A stretch of 64,000 nucleotides of DNA from Heliocidaris tuberculata (Eukaryota > Echinodermata > Echinoidea > Camarodonta > Echinometridae): positions 39,620,798 through 39,684,797 of the forward strand of contig CM046842.1 in the NCBI GenBank assembly GCA_025618425.1, in the 5' to 3' direction. This document shows positions 47,301-57,719 of this stretch, in pieces (positions within the stretch are counted from its first letter, which is position 1; the number at the start of each line of letters is the position of its first letter). Below the pieces are notes generated by a model that was not told where the DNA came from, did not search any database, and saw only the letters and a list, made by a program, of their open reading frames with translations. Made by a program: the position numbers and the translations under genes.

Positions 47301-50300
47301 TAGGACCATTCCTACCGATCGATAATCCAAGCACAATGACGTTCTCATCCCGTCGAGAACCCAGTTAACACAAGGGTGAAGAGAAGTAAAGTAGATAAAA
47401 TGCTTTGCTAAATAAGGTCATAAATGCCGTACCTCAGGGCACGAATCATGACCTTTGCACCACAGTCAACTGATTTGACCACTCGATTATGACACCTCTG
47501 CAAACAATAGCTATGAAAGTATATATACAAGGGGCAGGCTCAACCATAATGAGGTTCTTCATCCACCTATCGAACTCTCATTCATGTTTAACTTCTGTGA
47601 ATATGTATTAATCTGTTGTGAGTATGGTTTTACTGTAACACGATCAATCACTTAATATTTTGTTGAAAGGGCAATTTACCCCATATATTTTAATGTGTAT
47701 GTACATGTATGTAATAGAAGTAGTATTACTAGTATAGTAATATTTACCCTTTTGATCCGTCTACGCTGAGTCCATACATATGGCGCCTCTTCTTAGCCAG
47801 CCTTATCTTGCCTGTTCCGTTAATGTTTATGGAGTTTAGCAGACGGGAGACGTTACCAAACCAGTAGATCCGCCGATCATAATCATTAAAGGCGATACAC
47901 GAAGGCTCTGCATGTAAAAATGTATATAATGGGGCCCATTTACACTCGGTTCCAGACAGTTGAAATACGTTCCATTTAGAAAGCTCTTGATAATTGACAT
48001 TTGATTCTGTATGCGCTTTACATAATAGAATTAGTTGACATAAACATATCGTAGAGAAAAGAATATAAAACAATGCACAGGAAAGGTAGGTTTTAAGGGC
48101 TTTCCTAAAAGTATTAGAAGATATATTCATGATTGCTAAGGTAGAGAATTCCGCAGAGCAAAACTGATGATATGAAGTATACGTTTCCTGTATTGTATTG
48201 AAAAATTAATGCGGATGTTGCTAAGCAACCATTTCTTCCTACCTTCTACCTTCACCCTAACATCACTATATGTTATTATCGCGATGCGCTACAGCGCAAG
48301 AGACCGACAGCTCATGTATATTAATTCTGCATAACCTTTTGTTCGAACTCACTTAAAGGAAAAATCCAACCTTAATTGCAAGTTGCTCTGGAAGGGAGCA
48401 GGAAAATCCGAGAAACAGACTGGTGTAAGTTTGAACAAGCATTAAGAAAGTTATGAATTTTGAAAGTTGTAATCACAACATGTAAGGGGATTTCAAATTG
48501 ACTGAATCGGTAGTAGCGAGCTTACGATTTCAGGACGGGAGCCTTTGAAGACGGGGAGTCGAGCGAAAAATCGATGTGCGCATGCGCGACTCGGAGGATT
48601 TCTCCGTCCTGTTTGATTTCAGGACGGTTCTCGGGCGAAATAGCGTCCGGTCTAAAGAGGGGACGGGAAGCCGTCGCTGTCCACTTGTTCGTAACTTGAT
48701 TGGAAAACAAGACCAGAAGACGGGGAGAGTGCGAGGACCGTCACAGTTGGTTAACTCTCCCCAGTTCTGTTGCTCTCCCGTCCCGTTTCGTAAGCTCCCT
48801 ATTAAATGTCACTGTGATGTACGGGCGGACAACTCTTCCGTTTGCTCCAACACACAAAATGTATTACCCAGTAATATGCCATTTACAATTCATGTTCTGC
48901 CTCGAAAGAAAGGGTACATATGAGAAAACCGAAAAATTATCATATTTTAGTGTACGACAAACAAATTCCAGTTTCACTAACACATGGTACCGTTTTGATG
49001 CCTGTAGTGATTTCAAAGATAGGCCTTTGCCATTTAAATTTATGATAATGCGTCCGATGCTTCTGAAAGCATTGTCTTTTAAAATACCTATGTAATCCAA
49101 ACCCCTTTCCCAATAAATTTAAGTTCCTTGGTATACAAGTAGCAGTTTAAAGCATATTTATTTCTTAATTTTTCCATTCTGTTCCTATTCATCCGGATAT
49201 GTTGGGGTGAATAGGAACAGTCACAAGAGTCATAAAAATTAAATCTGATAATGTTTAAATGAATTGATTAACTTTGCCCAGGATTGAAAAAAAAAATCAC
49301 TGTTCCAGCTAATGCTGTAATCATAACTGCAAACCTTTAGCTCAGACAGGAATCGTCTGAGTTTTATAAGCTGATCGGTCGTTTATATATCAAGATATTT
49401 ACGATTGAACAGTGATGTCGGGATAGAGTACCACCGAACCCTAAAGAACTCTTACGGTTGGCATACCTCGCTCTATCACAGAATACCGTATGGGCTGGAA
49501 ACCCGCTCTGAAATCGCCAAGCGCTGGTGCTTGGTTTTTGTGACTGCAGCGCAGCGGAGAAGCCGAGCGACTTGCGCTAGCGATTGATCGCGATTTTCTC
49601 TTTTTTAGGATAGTAAACGGGTTCCATTTTCTCTCATACTTTCACATATCCTTAATTATATATGTAGTTAGAGGACTGCACACAATTCACTGGCATTTGA
49701 GCTGATTTTACAATTTTTCACAAAGTTAATCGATCACTTTAAATGAATTAGTTAGCATTTGCCGATCGTTATGATTATTGAAGTACATTACAGAATAAGA
49801 ATCAAAACATTATGTCAGAGTTTGCTTTTTTGGAAACTAAAAAAAAAAAGTGTTTGATACATGAAAAAAAATGAAAATAAATAAAAACTTTAAGTAGAAA
49901 AAAAAAATCGGTTATAATGTCACATGTGAATGGCCAGTGGATTATCATTACGCCTCGGAAGGAAGTTTTAAAAGAGTCATCCACTATAGATGAATACATA
50001 TATCGACCCACACCAACATATACAATAATACTTACGATAACGCCGGGGTAAATATGTACCAGATTCATCACACCACTCGAAAGACGAATCTCGGGTTTGG
50101 ACTCGACTCAGGTTATGTAAAAGCGGAGACTTGATGAAGGCACACACGCACACACCCACCCACACAGGCAAGCCCAAACCCACAAATTCAATAGTACTTA
50201 CTAATGCCGAGGAAAACATCAGTTGCATTGGGAACACCATCGAGTATATCGGCGCTGATCTTGTGTGGATCCCTCTGTGCCCACACGACCTTATTGGTCG

Positions 50301-52507
50301 TGTAGTCATAGGTCATCACTCCAGGTGCTCGGATGTGCTCTAAGGAAACCCTTCGGTATCTCTGCTCAGTAAGGAGTTGACCCGGATCGATGTCACTGAA
50401 GTATATGCCGAAGTTGTTCTGGTCCACGAAAAACACTTTGTCCACAGCTGGAAAAAGTAGATATTGTCATTTCGATTGAACTTGCTCGTCTATATGAGTG
50501 CAGACTAAATAGAATCCAAGCCCGTAAAACAAAGGTTTGCAATTTTGAAACGACGATTCTGATTGGTTAATGGTCAGCCTTTTGAACAATATGTGCATGC
50601 AACGACGATCTTGATTAGTCATTGCCATTTTGCCAATGACTGCAAAACTTTATGGACATATTATACGGGACTCAACTATATAGTCCACCGTTTTAAGGAA
50701 CGTCTAGAGTCAGGCTCTTTATTCTGTATAAATTACTGCTATTCTGTCACCAAAATTAATAAACAAAATGAATCACATCATGAAATGGAAATGAGAATCT
50801 GATTTCATGCTGAAGTGATATTGTTTGCTAATTTAGTTACAGCATTATACGTATAACATGGAATCTCCTGCGTAATCATGTGTTTCAGCCTATGGTTTTA
50901 GCACATTGCATTAGAATTAGAGCATTAGAATTGAATTATTTTTCTATATCGATGAAATGGGCATCGACAACGATAATCTATACAGTGCGTCCCGGAAAAA
51001 AATGAAACCCTAAAACAAAGGGTTATTGTGAACAAACTATATTATGAAAAAAAATATATCTATTTGACAGAAAGTAGAATTAACACGGTTTCAAATGATA
51101 CATTGATGGCATCCATCCGTCCACGCTTTACCAAGTAACATCGTTTTGAAAATGAAAATGTAAAAACTCATTTTAGCCAACTCTGGGTATAACCGTGAAA
51201 ACACTGGGATCACATGTGAACATGACCCAACGTAAACGTGAAACAAAAAAAAAAAACAACAAAAAAACAAAAAAAAAAAAACCTAATGAGCAGGCTGTTT
51301 TTGTTTTTTTGTTTTTCGTTTCCCCCCCCTTCTTTTTGGTAGGGATAATAATGCCCTCATCATAAAATAAAAACTTATTTAGTATAGCAAAATCGTATCA
51401 GCAATGGTTTCGAGAGGCGATTTCTGCAATTTTCAGAACGGCAACCATTTCTAGGAACAAAGCAAGGTAACATTTTCATGAGAATTAAAGTAAATGGCAC
51501 CTTACAATGTCATTAAATGGACAAGTATGATATAAAGGTCATATAAGGCAGAACAAAATATCATAAATATGGCAATTTTGTTAAAAATACATGCACATTA
51601 TTTTTGTTCATTTATCACTTATGTCTTTAAACTGAAATTGAATTAAATCGAATTTTCCACCTTTTCTGTCACAAGAGGGGCACTTTTTATCTTGGGATGA
51701 TAGAGGGATAATTATTTGATTTTTAAATTATGGGGGCGTACGCCCCTACCACCACTCGAAATTGGTATTGACCCATATTATTTATGAGAATTCCAATTGA
51801 GTCCATGGCATCACACATTAAGAATTTTGCGTATCATATCTCTTAAAGCTGATACATGTATTTAACTTACGTCATGTTCGCATGTGATACGAACGTTTTC
51901 ACAATTTTCACAAAAGCTGGCACAAATGGATTTTTAGATGCCATGTTCTAAACAGTCTCGCTCGGTGAAGCGGGCAGGGATTAATGCCATCAAGTTATCA
52001 TTTAAAAGCATAATACTTCTTTTTTAAGGATGTGGTAAATAAATGGAGAACTAGACGAGGATCAATTATTTTTTCTTCTTCATTTCTATCATGATTTTCA
52101 CCAGTACTGCATATCTGTGTCAAGTAACATATCCAAGGGACAATAAGTAATTCTACCTATATTTTCGTCATATCAAGATCAGTATTGTACACTAATTCAT
52201 AAAATGGTGTTTTTACAACACACAAAGAGAACTGCTCAAAAGGGGAAAAAATTAAGAGTTTCCAATGTGTTTTTTATTGAACACGAGTCATAAACAAAAT
52301 ATCCTTTATCGGATTTCCCTAAAACTTACCATTCCACCCTTTTTTTACATTTTCGACTTGCATCAGAACCATATTGATATAGAGGTGAAATCTCCCTACA
52401 AATGATGGGAAGGTAAAATGTTAGAATGAGAAAAAGTAACGAATAATTAATTACTTACCATAGGATGAACCAAAGCATGTGAAAACTAAAAACAGCAATA
52501 CCTCCAT
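36774..52507 (-). CDS. Type I membrane receptor-like protein: YWTD propeller, EGF modules, 526 aa
   Basis: Nine exons splice to exactly 526 codons plus stop. Residues 1-16 (MEVLLFLVFTCFGSSY) are a signal peptide. Residues about 20-286 form six YWTD/LDLR-class-B-like blades: VFFVDQNNFG, KVVWAQRDPH, RIYWFGN, FLYYAELDR, CLYWINEPG and FYWSDRARG. Next come a four-cysteine partial EGF (290-310), a six-cysteine EGF (331-371), another (377-410) and a calcium-binding-type EGF (412-452, DIDECESSPC). An acidic stalk (454-487), an Ile-rich span (about 489-512) and the tail CYRRKKNNKDKQAA complete it. In known families such propellers with EGFs bind ligands in LDL-receptor-like proteins. No LDLR class A repeats or NPxY endocytic motif are present, so this is not a standard LRP. 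Ligand unknown. Confidence 0.9.
37072..37879. mobile_element. Family X copy 3 with nested family W
   Basis: Flanked by TTAA at 37068-37071 and 37880-37883, with ends CCCTTTCAGGAC and TTGAAAGGG. Element W occupies 37098-37490. Confidence 0.85.
37098..37490. mobile_element. Family W copy 2 (inverted)
   Basis: Complement of 17866-18248 with about 10 bp length difference. Ends TGTAGAGGCTTGATAAAATC and CACAAAGTTACCGATTCCC. Confidence 0.85.
38140..38395. repeat. (AAT)/(ATT) microsatellites flanking receptor exon 8
   Basis: AAT runs at 38155-38205 and ATT runs at 38297-38395, the latter ending about 8 bp from the exon 8 donor. Confidence 0.93.
38409..38651 (-). CDS. Receptor exon 8 (two EGF modules, residues 373-453)
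   Basis: Twelve cysteines form two modules, the second a calcium-binding-type EGF starting DIDECESSPCDLEYGECVN. TTAG acceptor; the GTACTT donor is followed almost at once by an (ATT)n microsatellite. Confidence 0.95.
39314..41818 (+). pseudogene. LINE ORF2-type polymerase, N-terminally truncated, one frameshift
   Basis: Block order: KSPGQDGFTVEFYRLFW, NWRPISLLNVIYKIAS, catalytic IIDFEKAFDSVSHKFL, GRGCRQGDPLSPYLF, catalytic YADDT and LKINITKTQ. A single-base slip at the A7 run near 40410 then moves the frame to IKEIKRQIMSWSKRTLTVLG. The C-terminal part carries CTFCNNSEETIIHVFCSC, a CCHC-type motif of Tx1/L1-related LINEs. The apparent Met at 39259 and first 18 residues come from the target MITE, not the LINE. 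Apart from the slip the frame is intact, so the insertion is young. Confidence 0.9.
39314..42035 (+). mobile_element. 5'-truncated non-LTR retrotransposon (L1/Tx1-like), 14-bp target duplication
   Basis: AATATTCATGGTTA occurs at 39300-39313 and again at 42036-42049, an exact 14-bp target-site duplication. The insert carries reverse transcriptase and C-terminal sequence but no endonuclease. It ends in a short 3' UTR with AATAAAG and an A-rich tail. It lies antisense in the receptor intron between exons 8 and 7. Confidence 0.92.
42370..42460. repeat. TTCGGAATTACGAA-type short palindromic repeats
   Basis: ATTTCATTTTCGAAATTACGAACC and variants. The same motif family occurs at 53715-53775, 54895-55010 and 63130-63290. 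Confidence 0.65.
42484..42756 (-). mobile_element. tRNA-derived SINE copy 2 (head truncated)
   Basis: CCAAAGCGCTTACAGCATAT, GGTCACTGGATTCAGATGCG and GGGTGGAGAGGGGCAATGTA blocks match copy 1. It stops about 20 bp short of the exon 7 donor. Confidence 0.78.
42776..42913 (-). CDS. Receptor exon 7 (EGF module, residues 327-372)
   Basis: Six cysteines in EGF spacing (331, 340, 347, 356, 358, 371), with GTASCSCEPGYYLTDDGVTC. CCAG acceptor, GTATG donor. A SINE ends about 20 bp from the donor. Confidence 0.94.
43556..43967. mobile_element. Family X copy 5
   Basis: Flanked by TTAA at 43552-43555 and 43968-43971; ends CTCTTTCAGGAC and CTCGAAAGGG. Uninterrupted, in the receptor intron between exons 7 and 6. 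Confidence 0.85.
44054..44173 (-). CDS. Receptor exon 6 (partial EGF, residues 287-326)
   Basis: Contains VDYCSSSPCSEGTICENT and RYVCYVSNSTVN. Only four cysteines, so the last EGF disulfide pair is missing. CCAG acceptor, GTAAGA donor, phase 1. Confidence 0.9.
44240..45360. other. Receptor intron between exons 6 and 5, left part
   Basis: 44260-44560 is an irregular repeat of short CATCATGACTCTnATAGTA phrases; the same phrases resume at 45610-45790. The rest is AT-rich with no feature recognised. Confidence 0.6.
45365..45613 (-). mobile_element. tRNA-derived SINE copy 3, best-preserved head
   Basis: On the minus strand the head reads GGAGGTGTTGTGGTATAGTG, with an A-box-like TGGTATAGTGG and, 30 bases on, a B-box GTTCGAATCC, as in RNA polymerase III promoters. 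The body has CTGGGTGGAGAG. The head is at 45613. Confidence 0.85.
45820..46104 (-). CDS. Receptor exon 5 (blades 5-6, residues 192-286)
   Basis: Contains CLYWINEPGIIERYDTLTNE and GVFYWSDRARGGIGYMDL, ending MKVFINEE. ACAG acceptor, GTGGGT donor, phase 1. Confidence 0.94.
46150..46310. mobile_element. Family Z short copy or relic
   Basis: ACAGTAAAAACATGTACATAAAGAC at one end and CTATAAAGGTTTTTTGCTAAAGCAGG at the other, resembling the inverted ends of 1237-1732. Confidence 0.55.
46859..46977 (-). CDS. Receptor exon 4 (blade 4, residues 152-191)
   Basis: Contains FLYYAELDRIVRIKVDGSEE and DSNLTNVTAF. TCCAG acceptor, GTACGG donor, phase 1. Confidence 0.92.
47324..47502 (-). mobile_element. tRNA-derived SINE copy 4
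   Basis: The minus strand starts GCAGAGGTGTCATAATCGAG, then TGGTCAAATCAGTTGACTGT and GGTGCAAAGGTCATGATTCG. The AATCGAGTGGTCAA stretch is very like a class II (Ser/Leu) tRNA D-arm. Confidence 0.8.
47748..47907 (-). CDS. Receptor exon 3 (blade 3, residues 99-151)
   Basis: Contains PSCIAFNDYDRRIYWFGN and MYGLSVDGSK. GCAG acceptor, GTAAAT donor; ends in phase 2, the only non-phase-1 junction in the gene. Confidence 0.92.
48354..48990. mobile_element. Element V copy 2, truncated and interrupted
   Basis: TTAAAGGAAAAATCCAACCTTAA and AAAGTTATGAATTTTGAAAGTTG match 36080-36260. After an insertion (48516-48799) it resumes at ATGTCACTGTGATGT. The right arm is degraded. Confidence 0.75.
48516..48799. 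mobile_element. GC-rich 284-bp MITE nested in element V
   Basis: GAGCTTACGATTTCAGGACGGGAG at the left; the complement CTCCCGTCCCGTTTCGTAAGCTC at the right. The family V sequence is contiguous once it is removed. Internal GACGGGGAG and CTCCCC motifs pair. Confidence 0.82.
49266..49737. mobile_element. Element A copy 2 (inverted, about 472 bp)
   Basis: Complement of 3951-4428. Flanked by TTTAAATGAATT at 49254-49265 and 49738-49749, an apparent 12-bp duplication. Confidence 0.88.
50202..50447 (-). CDS. Receptor exon 2 (blades 1-2, residues 17-98)
   Basis: Contains VFFVDQNNFGIYFSDIDPG and KVVWAQRDPHKISADILDG, two propeller strands with the IxxxxLDG ending. CCAG acceptor, GTAAGT donor, phase 1 both sides. 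Confidence 0.93.
50448..52458. other. Receptor intron 1
   Basis: About 2 kb, AT-rich, with A-runs at 51247-51282. No repeat family seen elsewhere in the window and no exon-like block recognised. Confidence 0.5.
52459..52507 (-). CDS. Receptor exon 1 (signal peptide, residues 1-16)
   Basis: ATG at 52507; donor GTAAGT at 52453-52458; phase 1. Stop codons just upstream make this the first usable Met. A 5' UTR intron cannot be excluded. Confidence 0.88.
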
Positions 52508-53600
52508 TTTAAGAGCCCCCTTTTACCTTAAAAAAAAAGAAAAAAAGAAAGAAAAAGAAATGAAAACAACAACAGGGCTGCTGATTCTAGCCCCAACACC
52601 GAATTGGGGTTTATAAAAATAATACCAATCACATTATTGATAGCTTAACACCTAGTGAAGTCAATCCCAGCACCAGCTTAATTTCAGGTTTGGTGTTGTG
52701 GCTGGTGCTAGTTTTGCCCCAACACCAACACCAGCTTTCAACACCGAACTTGAATTCACCCAATGCCGGGCTTCTTTGTGCATAAGAATTGGCTTAAGAA
52801 GAGAAGTTCTAAGCTTTTGAATAGGTCAACGCGTATTTCAGTCAAGAACTGCATGTGCTTTATCAACTATCAGTGAATGATCGGAACAATCACTTGATCC
52901 ATAACTCTACAGCTGCACAGCATGCATGCGTGCAGGTATGATGTTGTTCCTTGAAATAAGCAGCGATTTAAAGTTGGCAATTTTTTCAAGACAATATCAC
53001 AATTCAACCTGTATTTTTTTCTAATACAACCTATGTCCATGGACAACACGATGATCATTTAACATTGGTATCAATATTCATCAAAATAAATTGATAAGCC
53101 TATACTGTACTTTAGCCATTCGACTAGACAAAAAGTCAGTGATAATTTTTCAAGAACGAATATCACCATTCAACCTTTATTTCTTTTTCTAATACAACAT
53201 ATGGTTATCCATGGAAAACTATGTCCATGAACAACAACATTTATCATATGAAATGAAAGTCCACGTTACTATTATACCCTGATAATCACACACAGTGCTA
53301 GATATTTATTGCTTAACAAAACAATAATAATGATAGAGAACTTACTGATAATCTCACAAACTCTTCTTCTAAAGACACCTGCCAGACTTTAACTTTTCTT
53401 CGCAGGATATAAATATCTCCACGCACAAAACTCTCCTTGCAAGTGATACCAAACACCGTACGTGACTGCCACGTCTCTCAGTTTCAAGGAATTATGCCTG
53501 AAAAGGACATAGGCCATGGCATCACATGATATCATGTACCATTATTTTTGCGCCTTCGAAACAATTTCATGGTACTTTATGTTGATTGTATCCAGTTACA
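52508..53600. other. Region upstream of the receptor gene
   Basis: 52565-52765 is rich in CCAACACC/GGTGTTG and self-complementary. A local direct duplication follows, with TTTTTCAAGAC..ATATCAC.ATTCAACCT at 52980-53065 and 53145-53235. The promoter and any 5' UTR exon should lie here, but no TATA box or clear initiator was identified. Confidence 0.5.
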
Positions 53601-53769
53601 TTTCCTTATCTACCTGTTAACGACTGGACGTACGAAATGACACCTGATTAATTTAATGATTATCAAACCAAAGTGATGGTAGAGGTCCTGTGTACTGCTT
53701 ACATGTTGCTTTTTCAGAATTTTTTAATATTCCGAAGATTTGTAATTCCGAAAATAATCATAATTCTGA

Positions 53770-54860
53770 AAATCAGATTTCAGATTCAGATTCAGATTCC
53801 AAATACATTTATTTCCTTCTCGTAATCAAATAAATACAAAATGAAATGTACATTCGTAAAAATAAAAACAAACAAAAAAAAAAAGAAAGAAAGAAAGAAA
53901 AAACCATGGTGGAAGGAGGCGCGGGTCCCAGGAAGCACATTTCCTGTGGTGGGGTCGCATTTACAATACATATTTACATGTATATAATATCATACAACAA
54001 TCATAACATACAAACACATACAAAATGATAGAAAAGAAAAAAAGAAAGGAAGAAAAGGAAAAAAGGAAAAAAAGGAAATCTGCAATAATGTGCTACTGAC
54101 TATATTTTACGAAGTACATTTTTTTACAGTACGAGTAAATGTATCGAGTCAGTGACGGGCATGTTTTAACAGAGTCACTTCAGTTGTTCCAGATTTCGAG
54201 ACCAGAAAAACGAATATTTTGTTAAAACGCAACTGTTCTAGATGTCTAGGAATATGGATGTCTCTCACAGATCTTGTTGGATACTTATGAAAATTACAAA
54301 AATCAAACAGATTACAAAACTGCTCGGGGAGATATTTGTAAATGAACTTATACATAAAAACGTGCTGTTGTTAAGTTAAACTGACAATATCTTCAATTTT
54401 TAAAAGGTCTCAATTCATGAAATAAGGGGTTGGTGTGAGCTTTAGATGGTACACCACAGACAGTTCTTATTATCTTCTTTTGTAATGTAGTTAGCTTTCT
54501 TATATTAGACGCATAAGTATAGCCCCGCACAAGACTGCAGTGCGTTAAATATGGAAGAACTAAAAATCAATACAAACTCGAAGAACATTCTGAGCTAACA
54601 GAAAGTGAAGTCTATGTATAATACCTATATTTTTGGCAATTTTATGTTCTACTTCATGACTATGCGGTTTCCTAGACAACCGACTATCAATACAAAGCCT
54701 AGAAATTTGGTCTTTTCAGCTCTTGCAATTTCTGTATTGTTCATTTTATATTTATTTCATCTATACCAGGAATTTTGTCTTTTTTTTTTGCTGAATATAA
54801 TAAAATTGCACTTCTTAGAGTTGACAGCCGATTGGCTTGCAGCCATTCGCATACTTTACA
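53770..54860 (-). mobile_element. Degenerate CR1-like LINE 3' end
   Basis: The minus strand carries WLAANRLS-like sequence, then LPYLTHCSLVRGYTYASNIR, LTTLQKKIIRTVCGVPSKAH and YPTRSVRDIHIPR, with several stops and shifts. The 3' UTR follows and ends in a short GAATCT/GATTCAGA tandem (53780-53800), as CR1-group elements end in short tandem repeats. Confidence 0.85.
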
Positions 54861-56330
54861 TAACTTTCTATTTGCTATATTGCATAGGGAGTTAATATTC
54901 CGAAGGTTCCTATTTTCGAAATATAATGAATAATTTTGAAGTCTCCTGTTACGAAAATGTAACAGAACCGTACATCCCCTTTTTCGGAATTACAAACGTT
55001 CGGAATGATAAACTATTGCAAGCTTTAACCATTCAATGTTTTTTGCCATTATGACAAAGTAATGACATCACATAAAAGAGGAATATTTTTCATGCTAAAA
55101 CATCCCCCCCCAAAAAAGAAAACAAAACAAACAAAAAACAAACAAACAACAACAAAAACCAGCACACTCTCTGTCAACGAATTGACGTGTGACTTAATAG
55201 GTGATTAAGTTTTACAATGCCTGCAACTCGAAAGTGGTGGTATAGGTTATGTAAGTCCTGATTGGGGTGTGCGTACGTTCGCCAGCACGTCGATCTTTCG
55301 CGTCTATCCGTACTACTATTTCGTTATCTAGATGGATATTTCTGGAAAAAAAAAATCTTAAATGTAAACTTCAGACGTCCTTATATAAAGAGATGATTGG
55401 TACAACTGCAGAATCGAAGTATAGCCCTGAATGAAGTTTTTGAGCAATGAAATGGAGTTTTTTTCATCCTGCGCTCATCAGATTTTGACTTACTTTCCAT
55501 TCTTGAGCCTTACTCTTATGGATTAAGACGAAAATCGTTAGTATGTCTACAGACTTCTTTATTTAAAAAAAAACAAAAACAAACAAAGAAAAGAAAAACA
55601 AAACAAGACACAACGCTTCCATTGCAATTGTAATATCCCATTTAAATTTTTTTTTTTTTTTTTTTTTTTTTACAAACTTTAGCCCTTCCATGATGACAAA
55701 AGATATGGAATGAAAGAAAATTTTTTTATACTATTTTTTTTAAATTACCCTCTTGCTATCATTTAGAATTGTCCATATTTACCTGTCAATGACTTGAAGA
55801 GTATAAATTGACACGCGATTATAATGCCTGCATCAGGAAGTCATGTCAGAAGGTGTTATATAATGACCAGGTTCTTCATCGTTTCGTCCTTTAGTCTATG
55901 ATCTGCATTGGCTTCAGGTACGTCAGAGAATTAAATTTAAACTAATTTTCATTACCTGTAAGGCATTCCACGGCTTGGTTTCCATCTATCCCAGTAAACT
56001 CCTCACATTAAAATTACAGGCTTTGTAGTTCCCATAATACGATGCTCCTTAGCAGATGAATTCCGCGTACGCAGCCACTTTTGCGCAGGCATTAACCAAT
56101 GATACGCCATAAGTGTACATTTTGTTATGACAATTAAAATTATTTCACTAAAATCAAGATAAAATAAATCTCAGAATACCACCCCAGAACATTAAAACAT
56201 TAAACTTATGTAATATACAAATCACGAATGTTCAAACTGAATTAAACTTTTCAATATTACATGTACAATTTTAAACATATAATTAAAACTTCTATGTCAT
56301 CAAAGATAGGAGAAAAGGGATGGAAAAAGG
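54861..56330. other. Intergenic stretch, no gene recognised
   Basis: AT-rich. Contains TTCGGAATTAC palindromic repeats (54895-55010), A/C-rich AAACAAAC runs near 55100-55160 and a T-run at 55648-55671. Confidence 0.5.
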
Positions 56331-56334
56331 TAAG

Positions 56335-56530
56335 AAAAAAAAAAGAGCAAATAGCTGAGGAGAGGGCTAAAGAGAGAGAGAGAGAGAGAAAGAAAGAACG
56401 AGAAAACAGTAGAGAAAAAAGGATATAGAGAAAGAAACAAGGGACAGAGAAAAAGACAGAGAAAGAGAGAGATAGTGGGAGAAACAGAGCTAGAGAGATA
56501 AAGAGAAGAAGGAAGAAAAATAGAAGGAAA
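56335..56530. repeat. GA-rich tract
   Basis: Purine-rich AGAGAGAAAG sequence directly left of the 102-bp minisatellite. Confidence 0.88.
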
Positions 56531-56534
56531 AGTA

Positions 56535-57716
56535 GATTGTATGTACAATAAAATTTATATGCATATACATATACTTTCGATTTATATATGGCTTTCTTCA
56601 TCAAAATACACACACACACACACAGAGTCTTTTTTGCCTTTACTCTCGAGGACAGCTATTGTTCCTCTATTATTCTCCTGTCCTCGGAAAGCTGACGGAA
56701 TAAGGCTCAAATCTATTGTTTGGCGTCCGAGGACTATTGTTCAACTTCCGAGGACTATTGTTCTCAGGAATTTTTCTTTGTTCACCGTCCTCGCTCATAC
56801 GGCTATACCTGTCTACCCTTTTTTGTATGTACAATTAGAAATAAATGTATATACATATACTTCTGATTTCAATATAGTGTATGGCTTTCTTCATCAAAAT
56901 ACACATACACACACACACCCTTTTTTGTATGTACAATTAGAAATAAATGTATATACATATACTTCTGATTTCAATATAGTGTATGGCTTTCTTCATCAAA
57001 ATACACATACACACACACACACCCTTTTTTGTATGTACAATTAGAAATAAATGTATATACATATACTTCTGATTTCAATATAGTGTATGGCTTTCTTCAT
57101 CAAAATACACATACACACACACACCCTTTTTTGTATGTACAATTAGAAATAAATGTATATACATATACTTCTAATTTCAATATAGTGTATGGCTTTCTTC
57201 ATGAAAATACACACACACACACACACCCTTTTTTGAATGTACAATTAGAAATAAATGTATATACATATACTTCTGATTTCAATATAGTGCATGGCTTTCT
57301 TCATCAAAATACACACACACACGCACACCCTTTTTTGTATGTACAATTAGAAATAAATGTATATACATATACTTCTGATTTCAATATAGTGTATGGCTTT
57401 CTTCATCAAAATACACATACACACACACACACCCTTTTTTGTATGTACAATTAGAAATAAATGTATATACATATACTTCTGATTTCAATATAGTGTATGG
57501 CTTTCTTCATGAAAATACACACACACACACACACCCTTTTTTGAATGTACAATTAGAAATAAATGTATATACATATACTTCTGATTTCAATAGTATAATG
57601 GCTTTCTTCATCAAAATACACACACACACACACACCCTTTTTTGTATGTACAATTAGAAATAAATGTATATACATATACTTCTGATTTCAATAGTATATG
57701 GCTTTCTTCATCAAAA
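56535..57716. repeat. 102-bp minisatellite, about ten units
   Basis: Units start near 56819, 56921, 57025, 57127, 57229, 57331, 57435, 57537 and 57638, so periods are 101-104 bp. Each carries GTATGTACAATTAGAAATAA, TATGGCTTTCTTCATCAAAA and a terminal (AC)n run of variable length. A diverged first unit (56535-56628) is separated by a 190-bp CCGAGGACTATTGTT-containing insert. Confidence 0.95.
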
Positions 57717-57719
57717 CAC

